This document shows positions 46,586 to 58,290 of a stretch of 64,000 bases of DNA, in pieces. Source of the stretch: Bemisia tabaci (taxonomy: Eukaryota > Arthropoda > Insecta > Hemiptera > Aleyrodidae); assembly GCF_918797505.1 (NCBI RefSeq), contig NC_092793.1:74273912-74337911 (forward strand), read 5' to 3'. The position numbers and the translations under genes are program-made. Within the stretch, counting starts at the first letter, position 1. Each line of letters starts with the position of its first letter. The notes beneath the pieces were generated by a model, which was not told the origin of the DNA, did not search any database, and saw nothing but the letters and a program-made list of their open reading frames with translations.

Positions 46586-46837
46586 CTGCCATGCTAAGGA
46601 AAAACGCCGTATGACATTCGAGAGTTGCCAAATGTATTTCGATATAATGTTCATTTTGGAGGAACGTTGTGAATATTTTTCCTTGAAATTTTTACACGAT
46701 TTGAATCAAATTACGAACGAAATTCTCTGAAAAATCGGAAGAAAAATATTTTTAAATTTTCCCATAAATTCTTGATTTATCAAATGAAATTTGGCAACGC
46801 CTAAAGGCTCATACGGCGTTTTTCCTTAGCACGGCAG
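46586..46837. mobile_element. MITE of the TACGGCGTTTTTCC family, copy 2
   Basis: The left end CTGCCATGCTAAGGAAAAAC and right end GTTTTTCCTTAGCACGGCAG are inverse partners, with CGCCGTATGA/TCATACGGCG just inside. The body is AT-rich and non-coding. The flanking target duplication is unclear (GATCT and ATCTA at most). Confidence 0.85.
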
Positions 46838-49800
46838 ATCTAAGGCAGGTGCATGTTAGATAGCAATGGCCTTTAAATTACTCATTTGGTTATTTTGACC
46901 GTTTTGACTGGTTAAAGGACTCTTAAGCGTTTCGACCATGCATGGTTATTTTGACCGCTCTACGCAGTTTTTGACTGTTTCAACTTTTTTCTCATCAGGT
47001 ATTTTGACCTACTAAACACATTCGAAATTGATTTTTTACAAAAAATTCTGGAGCAAGTAGAAGAATGGAGGTAACACTCAAACTTTAAGGACGGTTGTAG
47101 GCTTATAATTATACAATGGCTGAAGAAACGAAAACGTATTGCCATTTTTAGCCCAATACAGTTCAGTTTATCGTCATGTATCGAATCATGTCAATTTTCA
47201 AATTGACATACTTCTCAATTCGTTTGTCCATTTTCATTTGCCGTTTAAGCGCGAGGGCGCATCTAAAATTTTGGCTTGGGAGGCTGCAAAATCTGTGGAA
47301 AAATTGCAAAGATCATCATCTCACCATACTTTCTCCATGGCTTACGTTATACGTAGATCAAAATAATTGAATCTATATCCCATTTTTCTCGATAAAGTTT
47401 TTCAATGGCTTTTAACTCAAAATCTGACGAAAGTTCGGGTCATTATAAATTGTTGTTGAAAAGTTCAATCGGGTTAGGATTGGAAAAAGCGGCTGGAAAA
47501 AAAGAGGCTGAACGTGTCAATTTGGGCCCTCCTCTGGGCTAGTTCTCGCGAGGGCGGGAAAAGACAAAAAAGTAAGACAATGGAGGGAAGGGACGGAGTC
47601 GAAACTTGTGTTTTCGACCTAAAAGGAAAGTTGTGAAACTCATCACGCGTAAGTTTGTCAACACTTAACGCTTCCATTGTTCCAATCCACGACTGGTGCC
47701 AAGTTGAACCATCCTCCTCAAATTGTAAAAAATATTGGATTTGTGGTGTTGTTCTTCGAGTGAAAGTGTTTCTAAAACACAAGGTTATCTCGGAATTATA
47801 GCTCGGTAAACTAATATAAATTAACCAATGTTATTTAATATTTGACTTACTTGTTGGCATTTTTATTTCTTGCTTATTGATTGGTAATTGCCATTGTTTT
47901 AAATTTATTTCGTTCATTTTTATTGCCAAAATAATTAAAAAGCGATGCTTCTATATTCGTTTAATGCAGCCGTAGGTTATAACCTTCATGGTATACTTAA
48001 ATGACGGAAATAAGCGATCAATTTTAAAATTCACTTCGGACCAGCTTATTTCACTTAAAATCTGTAAGTTGTCTTTCATTCCATTAAAAAAGGTATTAAG
48101 GCTGAAATTTTAAACTTGCATAAAAGGGTACGAAAAATTATTTTAGAACTTTCAAATAGATATTGACACATCATTTGACTGCTCTAGAAAATATTGGGTC
48201 GTTCTGCTTAACAAAGAAATCAGTTTTTTTTTTTTTTTTGCTTCTACTGTAAAATTTAATTTTGTCGGATTACTCACTCCTAGCGGAAACCAATCATTTG
48301 CAGCATGATTTACGACAGGATTTGCGAATGAATGTAATTTTTTTTAATATTTTAATATAGCTACGTGTGATTTGGCATCTTTTAGATTGGCTCCGAACTT
48401 CCAAGTTTTCTGGATAAAAGGAAAACTTGCTCGGTGGGGGTGAATGGATGATTCGTTCGGCTATAGAGGCTAAACCTGAACACAAAGTGCACTTAGCTCG
48501 GCACCTGCAAAAAAACCTTTCATCTCGGCCTAAGAGGCGCGTCCCTTTCTACGCAATATTCAAGGGGCATTATTTCATAGTCCGAACACAATTTTTCGAC
48601 TTCTACTCGCATTTTCTACAATACATTTTATTTTCTCCTCGTCCTTGAAACGTATCAACACTTTTTCGTCCATTGATTTGAAATTCGGCTAAAATTATTC
48701 AAAAATAGAATTCTCAACTTGCAAGTTATGCTTTTAATCGGGAATACTCAACTTGCTTTCACTACTTTTACATTTCATTGATACCTACCGTTAAAAAAAA
48801 TTTGTTTTGAGTGTGATCATTGCTAATGATTAGTTAATTACACTGCGAAGAAGAAGTTCGGTCGTCTGAACTGCGATGGGCCACAGCCTTCACGGCCGTA
48901 CCAATCGGTTGCTAAAATGGCCACTCTTTTTTCTCGGTGTAAAGAGTATGAATGTACCTGAAAAAGAGGAACCATAAACAACCGAGAACCGTTAGAATCA
49001 TATGAATATGAGTCAAAATTGGACCAATTCACCTGCTGCAGAGTTAAAATAAGTTACTAAAATTTAATTTAAATTGCCGTTTATGTCAAAATATTTTTTT
49101 TTATTAACGCTGTATTAAATAGCATTGCTCTGAAATAGGAGAAATAAGGTTGAGTCAGTATTACGGGGAAAAATTAAATGAGTTTATGGTTCACATTTGT
49201 TCCCTAATGTCAAAAGATAACGTTGCTGTCTGCTGTCTCATCATTTTGATGGACTCTGGGATTATTAGACCCAGGAATAAGCCCTAAAAATCGAAAACTT
49301 ATTGAAAGTAGAAGTTGATTGGAAGTCAATAAAGGGAACCAATCGCGAGGACCTCGTAAGGGGTAATAAGGATATAGTCTAAACCTTCATTCCTTGTCAG
49401 ATTTACGCATCATAATCTGGGGTGTTTCTACCACGATTGAAAATCGAAGAACGAAGTGCCTGGAGGGACACACGTATGATGAACACGGATGCCAAATGCG
49501 CACTTTAAAGTTAATTTACGTGCAAACTCGTGTGCTTCAATAAGTATTCATTTTTGCCGAGAAGACTAAATTGGACAACCATGTAGGGAAGAGATTATTT
49601 TGAGATTTTCAAATACGATGAAGGGAGTGTGCTTTAAAGAGGAATTTATCAAACACGCATGATGTTGCCAAGATCTGGTCCTGATGATTTTTTTTTTTAT
49701 TTAATGAGAACATCGGTAAATGTGTATGTTATAATGCAACTATGCGAAAAATGTTCGATTTGCCCTCCTAAACACTAAAAATTCAACCGAAATTTTCTGG

Positions 49801-50939
49801 ATCGAGCGTTTGTGTTTTCAGCTCTGCATGGTGTCAGACTTATAAATTTAACACAAGTATTCTTCTTTATCAAGCAATTTTTTCCCCCCTCCTAGTGTAA
49901 GGAATCATTGTGAAAAAATTGTCACGATCCGTCACATCGATTTTTTTGATCTGCCAGTATAAGATGCATGGTTTAATAAGTGTGTTGATTTTTTTAGAGT
50001 TATACTATTAGAATCTACTTGAAGAATCAGTGTTCGCTTATCTTACATACAAATTGATAAATATAGTATTGTGATGTTGGAACAGAAATCCACGTATTTG
50101 AAAAAATCTATTTTGCCCATTTATGAAAAATTCATTCATCAAACTTGCCTTCATCACCGACTTTTTTGCTCTCGTGGGTTATTTTGATGAGTTATATGCG
50201 TAATAGAAGTTTCCAAAATTTTGCAACACCGCTGAAGTGACGCACGTCGATTGAGGAGATATCAAAACCGTTGCAACGAAACCCCCGAACTTGAGTAAAA
50301 TCTGGGTCCTGAGGGATGGGCTCCATAGTCCTAGTAGTATGTTATATTATAGTTCAAAATTCACGTTGCCAGCTCTGTATTAAAATAAATATTTTAAAAT
50401 GTTGAACCCTGGGGAATCGATGATTTTTTAGCATCATTCCGCAACCGCATTTCATTATTGACACTGTCCTGCGGGCCGCGAGCTGTTGTCTGAAGGTATC
50501 GGCAAGTGATCGGCGCATGTTTACCTGGCCCGAAAGGATTAGCAACATCTGTTCGTTCATGTGTTCACAATGAGAGAAGCCCGCGATCCAGATTTTCGGT
50601 TCAGATTCCTCTCGATAATCCTTTAAACCCATTTTGTGGTTTCCTTAACTCTTTCTCCAGCCGTGTGCCCTTTATTTTCGTAAAGAAATCCAATTTTTCT
50701 TTCGCTTTGTTGCTCTCAATGCAACGGGAAAGATGTGGTAAACAGAGGCCACAACGTTGATTCCGTCCGACGGAAAATCCGGAGTGAGAATGAACACGGG
50801 AGTGCGGTTCAGCGCGTAGGTGCTGAGACGGGCTGCATGTGTAGTCAAAGCACTCCGCACCGGAGCTGCAGTACGGCCCGGAGTCACGCGCACCTTCTCT
50901 CCCTCGCACTAGCGCTATATACTGTCTCTTCTCCCCTTT
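46838..50939. other. Long stretch without a recognisable gene
   Basis: AT-rich, with short T runs (about 48225-48239). Frames at 47139-47782, 50354-50632 and 50601-50909 lack family-like residues. I see no element termini here. Confidence 0.4.
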
Positions 50940-50944
50940 AAGCC

Positions 50945-51420
50945 TACCACTCTCAGAATGAAAATGAAAAATTTAAAGAGAAAAAAATAGAAAAAATAAT
51001 AGAATAGTGGAAATAATAGAATAGTCGAAATTATGGTATAACAGAGACAATAGAAAAGAAATAAAATAAAGTAAATCAAATATATGATAAAATGAAGTCA
51101 AAGACTAAATTGAAGTAAATAATTAGAGGGAGCAAGGAGATGAAGAAAAAAATAAAATAAGGGAAACAACTAAATGATGTTAAAGAATAGAATGAATTTT
51201 AAGAGTAAAGTGAAGTCCAAAAATTATGATGAAGTATTAAAAGAAATCACAGTAAATATAAAACAAAGTAAAGGAATGAGAAGTAAATAATTAAAGAAAA
51301 AAAAATGAAGTGCTTGAAAAAATAAAATAGAGTGAAGAAAAAATAGAGACAACAAGGAAATAAAACAAAGTAAAACGATAAAATATAGTTAAAAAATATA
51401 GTAAAGTAAACTAAATACAC
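50945..51420 (+). repeat. A/G-rich, C-depleted low-complexity tract
   Basis: About 475 bases composed almost entirely of A, G and T with very few C, built from words such as AAATAAAATAAAGTAAA, GAATAGAATGAA and AAGTGAAG. The strand bias is extreme and sustained. No exact period is visible, so it is a decayed simple repeat rather than a clean satellite. Confidence 0.8.
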
Positions 51421-51505
51421 GGACAAATCCAGGTAGATTGAAAATATCTTAGCGGCCCGTTCAAATCGACGTTAAATACCGTTTTTGCGTCACTTTCATG
51501 CATCG

Positions 51506-51579
51506 TTCGCTATAGCTCAATCGGTAGGGTCGTCGGTTAGTGTTAGGTAGGTCCCGGGTTCAATTCCCAAGGTAGGTAG
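51506..51579 (+). repeat. tRNA-like sequence (possible SINE head or tRNA pseudogene)
   Basis: TAGCTCAATCGG (51513-51524) fits the polymerase III A box and GGTTCAATTCC (51557-51567) fits the B box with normal tRNA spacing. The acceptor and anticodon stems do not pair, and only three pairs of the T stem form, so it is not a working tRNA. A tRNA-derived SINE head is the likely explanation. It begins about 90 bp after the A-rich tract. Confidence 0.6.
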
Positions 51580-52170
51580 AAAATTTCTAACCTTCAAAAT
51601 CGGTTAAATCACGTACCAATGGTTTCATTATTTTTATTTTTCATGGTTTCAAAAATTATTTCCACAATTAACCCCTTTCCACCATCCCCTAGCTGCGAAC
51701 CCCTAAATTTGCGGCTCCCGCGAATCCGTCCGGCGTCGGAGTGATTTCTATGCGTACGGCACCCAAAATCCGTCCAGCCGATTCTCCGTCGGAGTGACTC
51801 CTCGGTCCGGCGAAGTGAGGGCCCGTTCTTATAAAGGAGCAGGAGTAACCAGGTGGAGGTGTCTGATGAACTCACGCTGGAATAGACTTGTTCGGATCAA
51901 AAAAATTTGCTCTCTAGATTTCTTGGGAGGAGGCAAAATGCAACACAGCAACACACAGCATATTTTTGTTTGTAGGCTTTTGTTTTGTTTAAGTTGTTTT
52001 ACGGCCCAATCGTGCAACTTCGTTTGGTTTTTTACATTTAATCATCAAAAATTAAGATTTAAGATCTGTTTGAAATTTCCCAACAAAATTGAATCGTGTC
52101 GTGTGAAAACCGATAGTGTCCATTTTTCTAGTTTTGGCTGATTTAGGTTGATAACACTTTTCAGAGTTAT

Positions 52171-52415
52171 ACTGGAAAAAAAAACACATTGGATCTAGAG
52201 TCCAGACTCTTGAAAACATTGACAAGAAAAAATACTCTTGATTCAATCGGATTTTTTTATTCAATCATGAAAACGAAATCCGCTTAAATTAAGAGGCTTG
52301 GTTCTTGATTTAATCTAGATTCTAATTGAATCAAGAGTACTTTTTCTTCTCTTGTCGATGTTTTTAAAAGTCTGGAGTTCTGGACTCTAGATCTAATGTG
52401 TTTTTTTTTCCAGTG
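52171..52415. mobile_element. TA-flanked MITE (CACTGGAAAAAA termini), copy 2
   Basis: ACTGGAAAAAAAAACACATTG at the left and TTTTTTTTTCCAGTG followed by TA at the right. The inner GTCCAGACTCTTGAAAAC, GACAAGAAAAAATACTCTTG and GATTCAATC blocks recur inverted, as in 17193-17417. Small insertions in the right arm (TTCTCTTG; GAGTTCTG) make it longer (245 bp). Confidence 0.88.
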
Positions 52416-53462
52416 TAAATGCAAGCACAAAAGTGGTGTTAATATTTGTTTCGGGAATATTTTAATCCCAAATCCGGGCCTTTGCACCAGTTTCATGATC
52501 GTATCAACTCTTGAAAAGTATTACCAACACACACACAAAAAAAATGAAAGCTGGAAAAGTGGACATTAGCGGTTCTCCTCCAACGCGATTCAATTACCTA
52601 GTGTTTAAAATTTTTAGAGAAACATCGTAAATACAGATTTAGTCACTTCATCTTCTGTATCTTTTATTCTTCTTAGTGTTCGCTTTCGAGATTACACAAT
52701 TCTAACAGAACTTTACATTGTAATTTTGTACCCAAGTGCCTCTGAAATGTTGAACATAAAAACGGTTTTATACCAGAGCCCTATTATTATCCGATCAAAG
52801 CTCTCTCGCAAAACGTCTCCACTTACGCCCCCTAGAGGGGCACTAAGCAGATTGTCAACAATAAGTTCAGAAAATTAATTACGCGCAGAACACCAAATAA
52901 TACAATTCTACCAGCTTTTCCAGCTCCTCTCTACTCCCGCCCCCACTCACCACCCCACTTTGCTTGGATTTTTCAACCCCGGTTAAAAACATCTCTGTAT
53001 CTTTTAGTCGGGTCGAGTCTTTGAAGGAGCTACAAAGTTGACTGAAGAACCCACGACGACAGGAGATTGCTTTCAATCCATTAATGAATAATTGTCTGAG
53101 ATCCGGGCCGGAAAGTTTCGGGCGGGGCGGGGGTAGTTTGGATCCCTTGAAATTCAATCGCATTAAACTGAAGTGAGCGACGACCCCGGGTACTCGAAAG
53201 TCGGGTGCTCGGGGACACGGGAAGGCACTTAATTAAGGGACCACGCGCGCTCTTTTTCCGGCCGTTGACTTTGATTTCGTTATCTAGTCAAAGGTGGACT
53301 TCGCTTTGAACTTATACGTTCCTCAAAAATCAAGGAGTCTCGTTCGCTCGGCCGGAGATAAGAATGAAATCTTTCGGCCGCTGTTGTCGAATTCCCGGTC
53401 AGGAAACGTGTGGTTCTTTCTAGATTGCGAGCCTTCGTGAAGTATGATCTCTAGGTCCCGTG
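52416..53462. other. No recognisable feature
   Basis: Intergenic sequence. The minus frame of 94 codons at 52879-53163 has no recognisable family. Confidence 0.4.
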
Positions 53463-53694
53463 CTGTCGTGGCATAGGAAAAATGCCGTATGAGCCTCCAT
53501 GCGTTGCAGCAATTTCTCCGATGAAAACAAATGAATAGGGCAATTTGGGAATATTTTTTTCACATTTTTTACAATTCAGTCTGAAATGTCTGAAAATTTC
53601 ATGGAAAAATATGCATCACTTTCCTCAAAAATAAATATTTTATCGGGAGAGATTTTTATTAGGGTTCATACGGCGTTTTTCCTCATCACGGCAG
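53463..53694. mobile_element. MITE of the TACGGCGTTTTTCC family, copy 3
   Basis: CTGTCGTGGCATAGGAAAAA at the left and TTTTTCCTCATCACGGCAG at the right, with GCCGTATGAGCC/GGTTCATACGGC just inside. The AT-rich body has AAATTTCATGGAAAAAT, as in the other copies. No clear target duplication. Confidence 0.85.
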
Positions 53695-53815
53695 TATGAA
53701 GTCCCTAAAGATCCAGGATTTACGTGGATACCATCATATTACCTGAAATTCCCCTTAATGTTTGCGATGTTTTAGGATTAATCATCTTTCAGCTCTTCCC
53801 CGTGAACATGCTTAG

Positions 53816-55057
53816 AAGGCTCGGACTGGCCATAAGGCCAGTCTGCCATTGGCAGATACACCCCCTTTGCGCGCCGAAAACGCGCCCCTTCTTGCAGATA
53901 GCAAAATAAGAATTAAAAAAAAATTACGACCGAGAATATGTGAGAAAAATTTCTTAAATGAACGGAAGAAGAGAGAATTAGGAGTAAATAAAGGTGCTTG
54001 AACGCATGATAGTGGTGAACAGAGGTCCAAGAAAGCGTAAACAATTTTCTGTGAAATTTTCACCTTCTTCTTGACGTACAGGCGCTTTATCACCCCCCCC
54101 CCCCTCCTTCATTCGCTATGTGTAACTCCCTTAGAAGCGATGGTCGGTTCGATTTGTAGACATACGCATCCTTTATAGACCTCTTAAGAGACCTTTAAAC
54201 ATATTTCCTCCCTTTCAAATGACTATTGATATGGACATACCATAGCATAACTCGGGCAAACTTAACCTTAATTTATCTGGAAATTCAAAAATAAGAGACA
54301 TCTAAAATGCAAACGCTATACAACTATTCGCGCAAGATGGATGCATTGCATATGAAAAATGTAAGACGCGATGGCGTGAGTCGTGAACTCGCAACGCTCT
54401 GCTCTAGTTTGAAGCAACATTACAAATAAGACAAACGCAAACAAACACAATATGGAAATAAAGCGAGGGAACGGATGCGCGTTAACGACGGCGCAGAGAT
54501 ACAACTATTCGTACTTGATGGACGTCCATGCTGCATCTGAAAAATTGAAGGCGCGATGACGCGAAGCGTGAGCTCTCAATTCTCTGCTTGCTGTCAATGA
54601 GGTGTCGAGATTCGGTAGGAAAGTTAAAGAAGAGACCCGAACACATCTCTCCTACCTTCGGCTGTGTTACTCACGTAGTGCTTGAAGCACCATTACGAAT
54701 AAGACAAACGGAAACAAACACAATATTGAAAAAGAGGGAGGGAAAGGATGCGTGTCCACAACGGCGCAGAGATACAACTATTCGTACTTGATGGACGTCC
54801 GTGCTGCATCTGAAAAATTGAAGGCGCGATGACGCGAAGCGTGAGCTCGCAATGCTGTGCTTCACGTTCAATTTTGCAATTTTTACTCGCGTGCGATCAA
54901 TAAACTTTGAACCTGAAAATAGCGTAAACTTGTGCTGATTTGCCAAAATTTTCTGAACCCCTCTCCACGTAGGGAATGCCCTACCAAGAAATATCACATT
55001 ACGCCCCTTTAACCATCCAAGGGTCTACGCCCTCAGATGCGAGCCAGTCCGACCCTG
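53816..55057. mobile_element. Non-autonomous hAT-like element, family GGCTCGGACTGGCC, copy 2
   Basis: A perfect 8-bp target duplication ATGCTTAG (53808-53815 and 55058-55065) bounds an element starting AAGGCTCGGACTGGCC and ending GCCAGTCCGACCCTG. It matches the copy at 5396-6818 over most of its length but is about 180 bp shorter. The inner block with ATACAACTATTCG and ACGCGAAGCGTGAGCTC is repeated directly. C run at about 54092-54104. No transposase. Confidence 0.9.
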
Positions 55058-55260
55058 ATGCTTAGGTAAAATGATGTGAACCGGACTCCCAGCTACGAAT
55101 GAAACTTTGGTCCTGGTAGTTCTATTCTCAAAGTGAACTCCAACAAAATATTTCTGTCCAGATCGATTGATTACTAATAAGGTACATGTGTGTAGCTAGG
55201 GAAAGTCTGCCCCCCCCCCCCCCCCAAATTTCATGGCCCCTCGCAGAACAGTTGAGATCG

Positions 55261-55523
55261 TATATCGACGGTGAAACTACCAAACCACGTATCTCGTTTG
55301 CGGTGTTTAAAAATCTACGCTCGCATTTTATTTTTTTGAAGTAGACCAAATCAATATCATTCCTTGAAATTTTCACAGAATTTTCTCCGCACAAAGAGGA
55401 AAAATCACAGAAATTTTCAAGACTGGACGTTAAGTAGTTTTTCATTTAAAAAATAAAGTATGACAGGAAGTCTGCGACGTCGCAAACCGAGATACGTGGT
55501 TTGGTAGTTTCACCGTCGATATG
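55261..55523. mobile_element. MITE with TCGACGGTGAA terminal inverted repeats, copy 2
   Basis: ATATCGACGGTGAAACTACC at the left and its inverse at the right, with CAAACCACGTATCTCG just inside both ends. The body contains TCAATATCATTCCTTGAAAT and GAAAATTTCAAG-like sequence, matching the copy at 808-1072 in the opposite orientation. Confidence 0.85.
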
Positions 55524-56557
55524 CAGTCGCTTATCGTTCCCAGAGAACCCCGTGAGGGCTATAGATACCCCTCGCCATAAGTCTTGGCAGTACAGTGTCT
55601 TTATTGAAAGTGTTAAACTCTCCAAGTTTAAGACTTGGACATTTGATTGTGAGATTGACACGTCGAATCAGGATCCCCTGGAACCCTCGTTGAACTCTTA
55701 CGTTTTGGTAGCCCAAGGGGCAGGAGCCACGAAAAAACCGATACCATGGGAAAGCCCACAGGCCCTCGATAAACGGTGCAGCCAGTAAATACTAGGTAAC
55801 CGCTAAAAGTAGGAGACTAGATGAAAACCTAGCGCTAACTCGTAATTTTTATATTACACAACATTACCGGGGCCGAGAAAAAAGGTCTCGAAAATAGCCG
55901 GGTTGAAAAAAGTAATAACAGCATGGGACGAGGGAAGAAACCTCTGGAGCAGGAGGATTCCCTTCGACTACGAACAGGTAGACGGGGGTGTAGCAGGAGT
56001 GCATTCCCACAAACGTATACGTCTGTCCTTGTCGCGGTGGCTCTCTCTCCGGGCACGATATGGACGGACGATTCCCATTTCTCACTGTAGAGCGCCCCTC
56101 TCTCCACGCTCCACACTATCCGGTCTCGCGGCGAATGCCGGCATCAGCAGCACTCCAAGCGCCAGTTCGCCGCTTCAACTCGACGCCGAGAGACGTGTCC
56201 GTGCCCCCAGCGTTCGTGACTAACCTACACGTCGAATCGTAAACAAAATCGTTAGTTATCGTGACCGTTTTTACTGGTTTCCTTTTACGACTTCGAAATT
56301 TCGAGTAATCTCATATTTTGTGCTACTGGGTAGTTTACTCCGGATCCAGTTCGTTTCTCGCGTGTTTGCTGGTTGCTTAGCGACGCGTTGTTTACCTGTT
56401 TGTGACGATGGATTTCGTGGAGAATGCGAAGGATTTAGTGGTTCCCTGCGAAGGATAACTTTGGAGTGATCATGTGCGAACTGTCCTGAAGGACAGCGAT
56501 TTTCTGTGTCAGTGAATCTTGCAATCTGCTGGGAGTTTGAAAAAATAAACCGTGACA
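55524..56557 (+). other. Upstream flank and probable 5' untranslated region of the CLCA-like gene
   Basis: From about 55950 the sequence becomes moderately GC-rich. An in-frame stop (TAA at 56546-56548) lies 9 bases before the chosen ATG. No TATA box or initiator could be placed with confidence. Upstream ATGs open only short frames. Confidence 0.35.
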
Positions 56558-56713
56558 ATGTGGGTGAAAAGTGTTCTGTCTGTGCTTTCCCTGGTGCTCA
56601 CTGCTGAAGCAGGTCGGATTGTTTTTCAGAACGGAGCTTACAATGGTTTAGTCTTCAAAATCGAGGAGTATGTGCCTTCTTCGTCGTGTAAGGATATCAT
56701 TCGAAATTTAGAG
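56558..56713 (+). CDS. First coding exon of a CLCA-like protein (calcium-activated chloride channel regulator family)
   Basis: Codes 52 residues: a signal peptide (MWVKSVLSVLSLVLTAEA) then RIVFQNGAYNGLVFKIEEYV and CKDIIRNLE. The pattern hydrophobic strand, NG-Y-G-V-I-VP, then a helix resembles the mature N-terminus of CLCA proteins, secreted or membrane-tied metallohydrolase/VWA proteins that tune chloride conductance. The ATG at 56558 is the first after an in-frame stop, and the exon ends GAG before a strong donor GTAAGA in phase 0. No following exon was found in the remaining 7.3 kb, so the first intron must be long and the gene is partial here. Family assignment rests on one short exon and is from general knowledge of the family pattern. 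Confidence 0.6.
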
Positions 56714-57638
56714 GTAAGAGTTCGTTCGCCATTTTATCAAATCACCAAATCCGCCTAAAATACCGAAGGTAGTTGGTTGCAATGCCAAAAAATGTCGTCT
56801 GGAGCAATGACATAGAACGTAAATAATTTTTTGAACTGTGTTATTTCTAATTAATTTTGCTTCGCAATTTTAGTCGAAATTCTGCGATGGTGACACGAAT
56901 TTTTAAAAATTAATTGTAAATATCTGAAAGTTAATACAAACTAATGGACGTCATTCTTAGAGTGAACATGAAGTAAACAAAAATAAGTATCTTCTCTTTT
57001 CTTCATTTATAGGGCAAATTATTTCTCATCAGAAAAGTTTCTCAACTCCCCTCATGTAAATGATGGCTAGGTATTTCGTAGCAATTTTTGACGGCCCAAT
57101 CTGTCGGCGCAGAAATTGCATCAGTAAGCTGATCGCCATAAAATCAGTGAGAAAAAATAATCTTTAAAAATCTGACATATCACAGGAATTAAAAATTTTA
57201 ATAGCATGTTCCGCATTCTCTTCGACAAGGTATTTTCACTTCTTCAAAATTCTTTATTATTAAACATCAATGATATTGGTTGCCTGCATGTTAAGTGTGA
57301 CTCTGTGAAGAAAAAGCAATCAGAATTCTAGATTCGGGAATTTCAGTTCGGAATACCTAATGTGCAACAGAGAGAAGAGTCTTATTGCCTTTGCCCTCTC
57401 TCTGCAACGCCAAATAGCCAGACTATTGAACTTTCTTGAGAGAAATTAATTCGACTATTAATTTAGGGACTAATTTAGCAAGTAACTAAAACATTATTTT
57501 ACACTGGTGCTTCTTTCTGTGCCTAGGTAATTCTATCAAATTATATACAAAGACAGAAACCTGTCATTAATCTCACGCGGGACATCAGTTGGATTTGATA
57601 CAGCTTAATGTTTTTACCTAGAGGTTTAAATAATTTAC
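56714..57638. other. Intron 1 of the CLCA-like gene, proximal part
   Basis: AT-rich with no element termini and no acceptor-bounded frame that continues the exon. Confidence 0.4.
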
Positions 57639-58069
57639 TTATCAGTAGACTAACTGGTAAAAATGCACATTACGGGCCCCACGAACCCCTACCGGAAAAT
57701 TGATGGAAACTTCACAGGGAGGTAAAGTAAGGTAAGTAAAATCGAAATTAAGTGGCGGAAACCATGAAAAACGCTGTTTAATGATCACAATGTAGTGAAA
57801 TAACACCAAAATTAAAGGGCTCACGAAACACGATTTCCGCCATTTTTGTTGTTGTTGTGGGGATACTTATTGTGATGCCAACCTAAGAAATGAAAGAAAC
57901 ACTGATTCGGGAGTACGCAAAGGCGAAAATACACTTTTATTCAGAAAACAGGAAAGTACAAGGTAAAAATAATGCAAAAACAGTAACAATTTCATCGAAT
58001 ACTGGCGGTGGGTTTATAAAATTAGATTATAATTTAGACAAAATTTACAAATTTCTAAAAAAATCATCC

Positions 58070-58120
58070 CTAACCTAATCTAACCTAACCTAACCTAACC
58101 TAACCTAACCTAACCTAACC
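58070..58120 (-). repeat. Interstitial (TTAGG)n telomeric tract
   Basis: About ten consecutive CCTAA/TAACC units with one variant (TAATC); the last eight (58081-58120) are perfect. TTAGG is the ancestral insect telomere repeat. The tract lies inside a TIR-bounded element rather than at a chromosome end. Confidence 0.92.
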
Positions 58121-58137
58121 TCCGAGCATTGCCTTAC

Positions 58138-58290
58138 GTATAGCCTAACCTAACGTAACTTACCTGACGTAACGTAACGTAACCTAACCTACAGGCCCGC
58201 AAGTTAGGTCGCTTCGCGACCTAACCTGTGGACCTGTAGGTTAGGTTACGTTACGTTACGTCAGGTAAGTTACGTTAGGTTAGGCTATAC
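58138..58290. repeat. Perfect 58-bp inverted repeat made of telomere-like units
   Basis: Arms 58138-58195 and 58233-58290 are exact inverse complements. They are composed of CCTAA units and the variants CGTAA and TTACCTGACG. The 37-bp loop contains a second exact hairpin (GTTAGGTCGC, TTC, GCGACCTAAC). In single-stranded form this would make a stem of 58 bp capped by a stem of 10 bp. Confidence 0.95.

Noticed and set aside
51506..51579. Functional tRNA gene
   Set aside because: A and B boxes are present, but the acceptor and anticodon stems do not pair.
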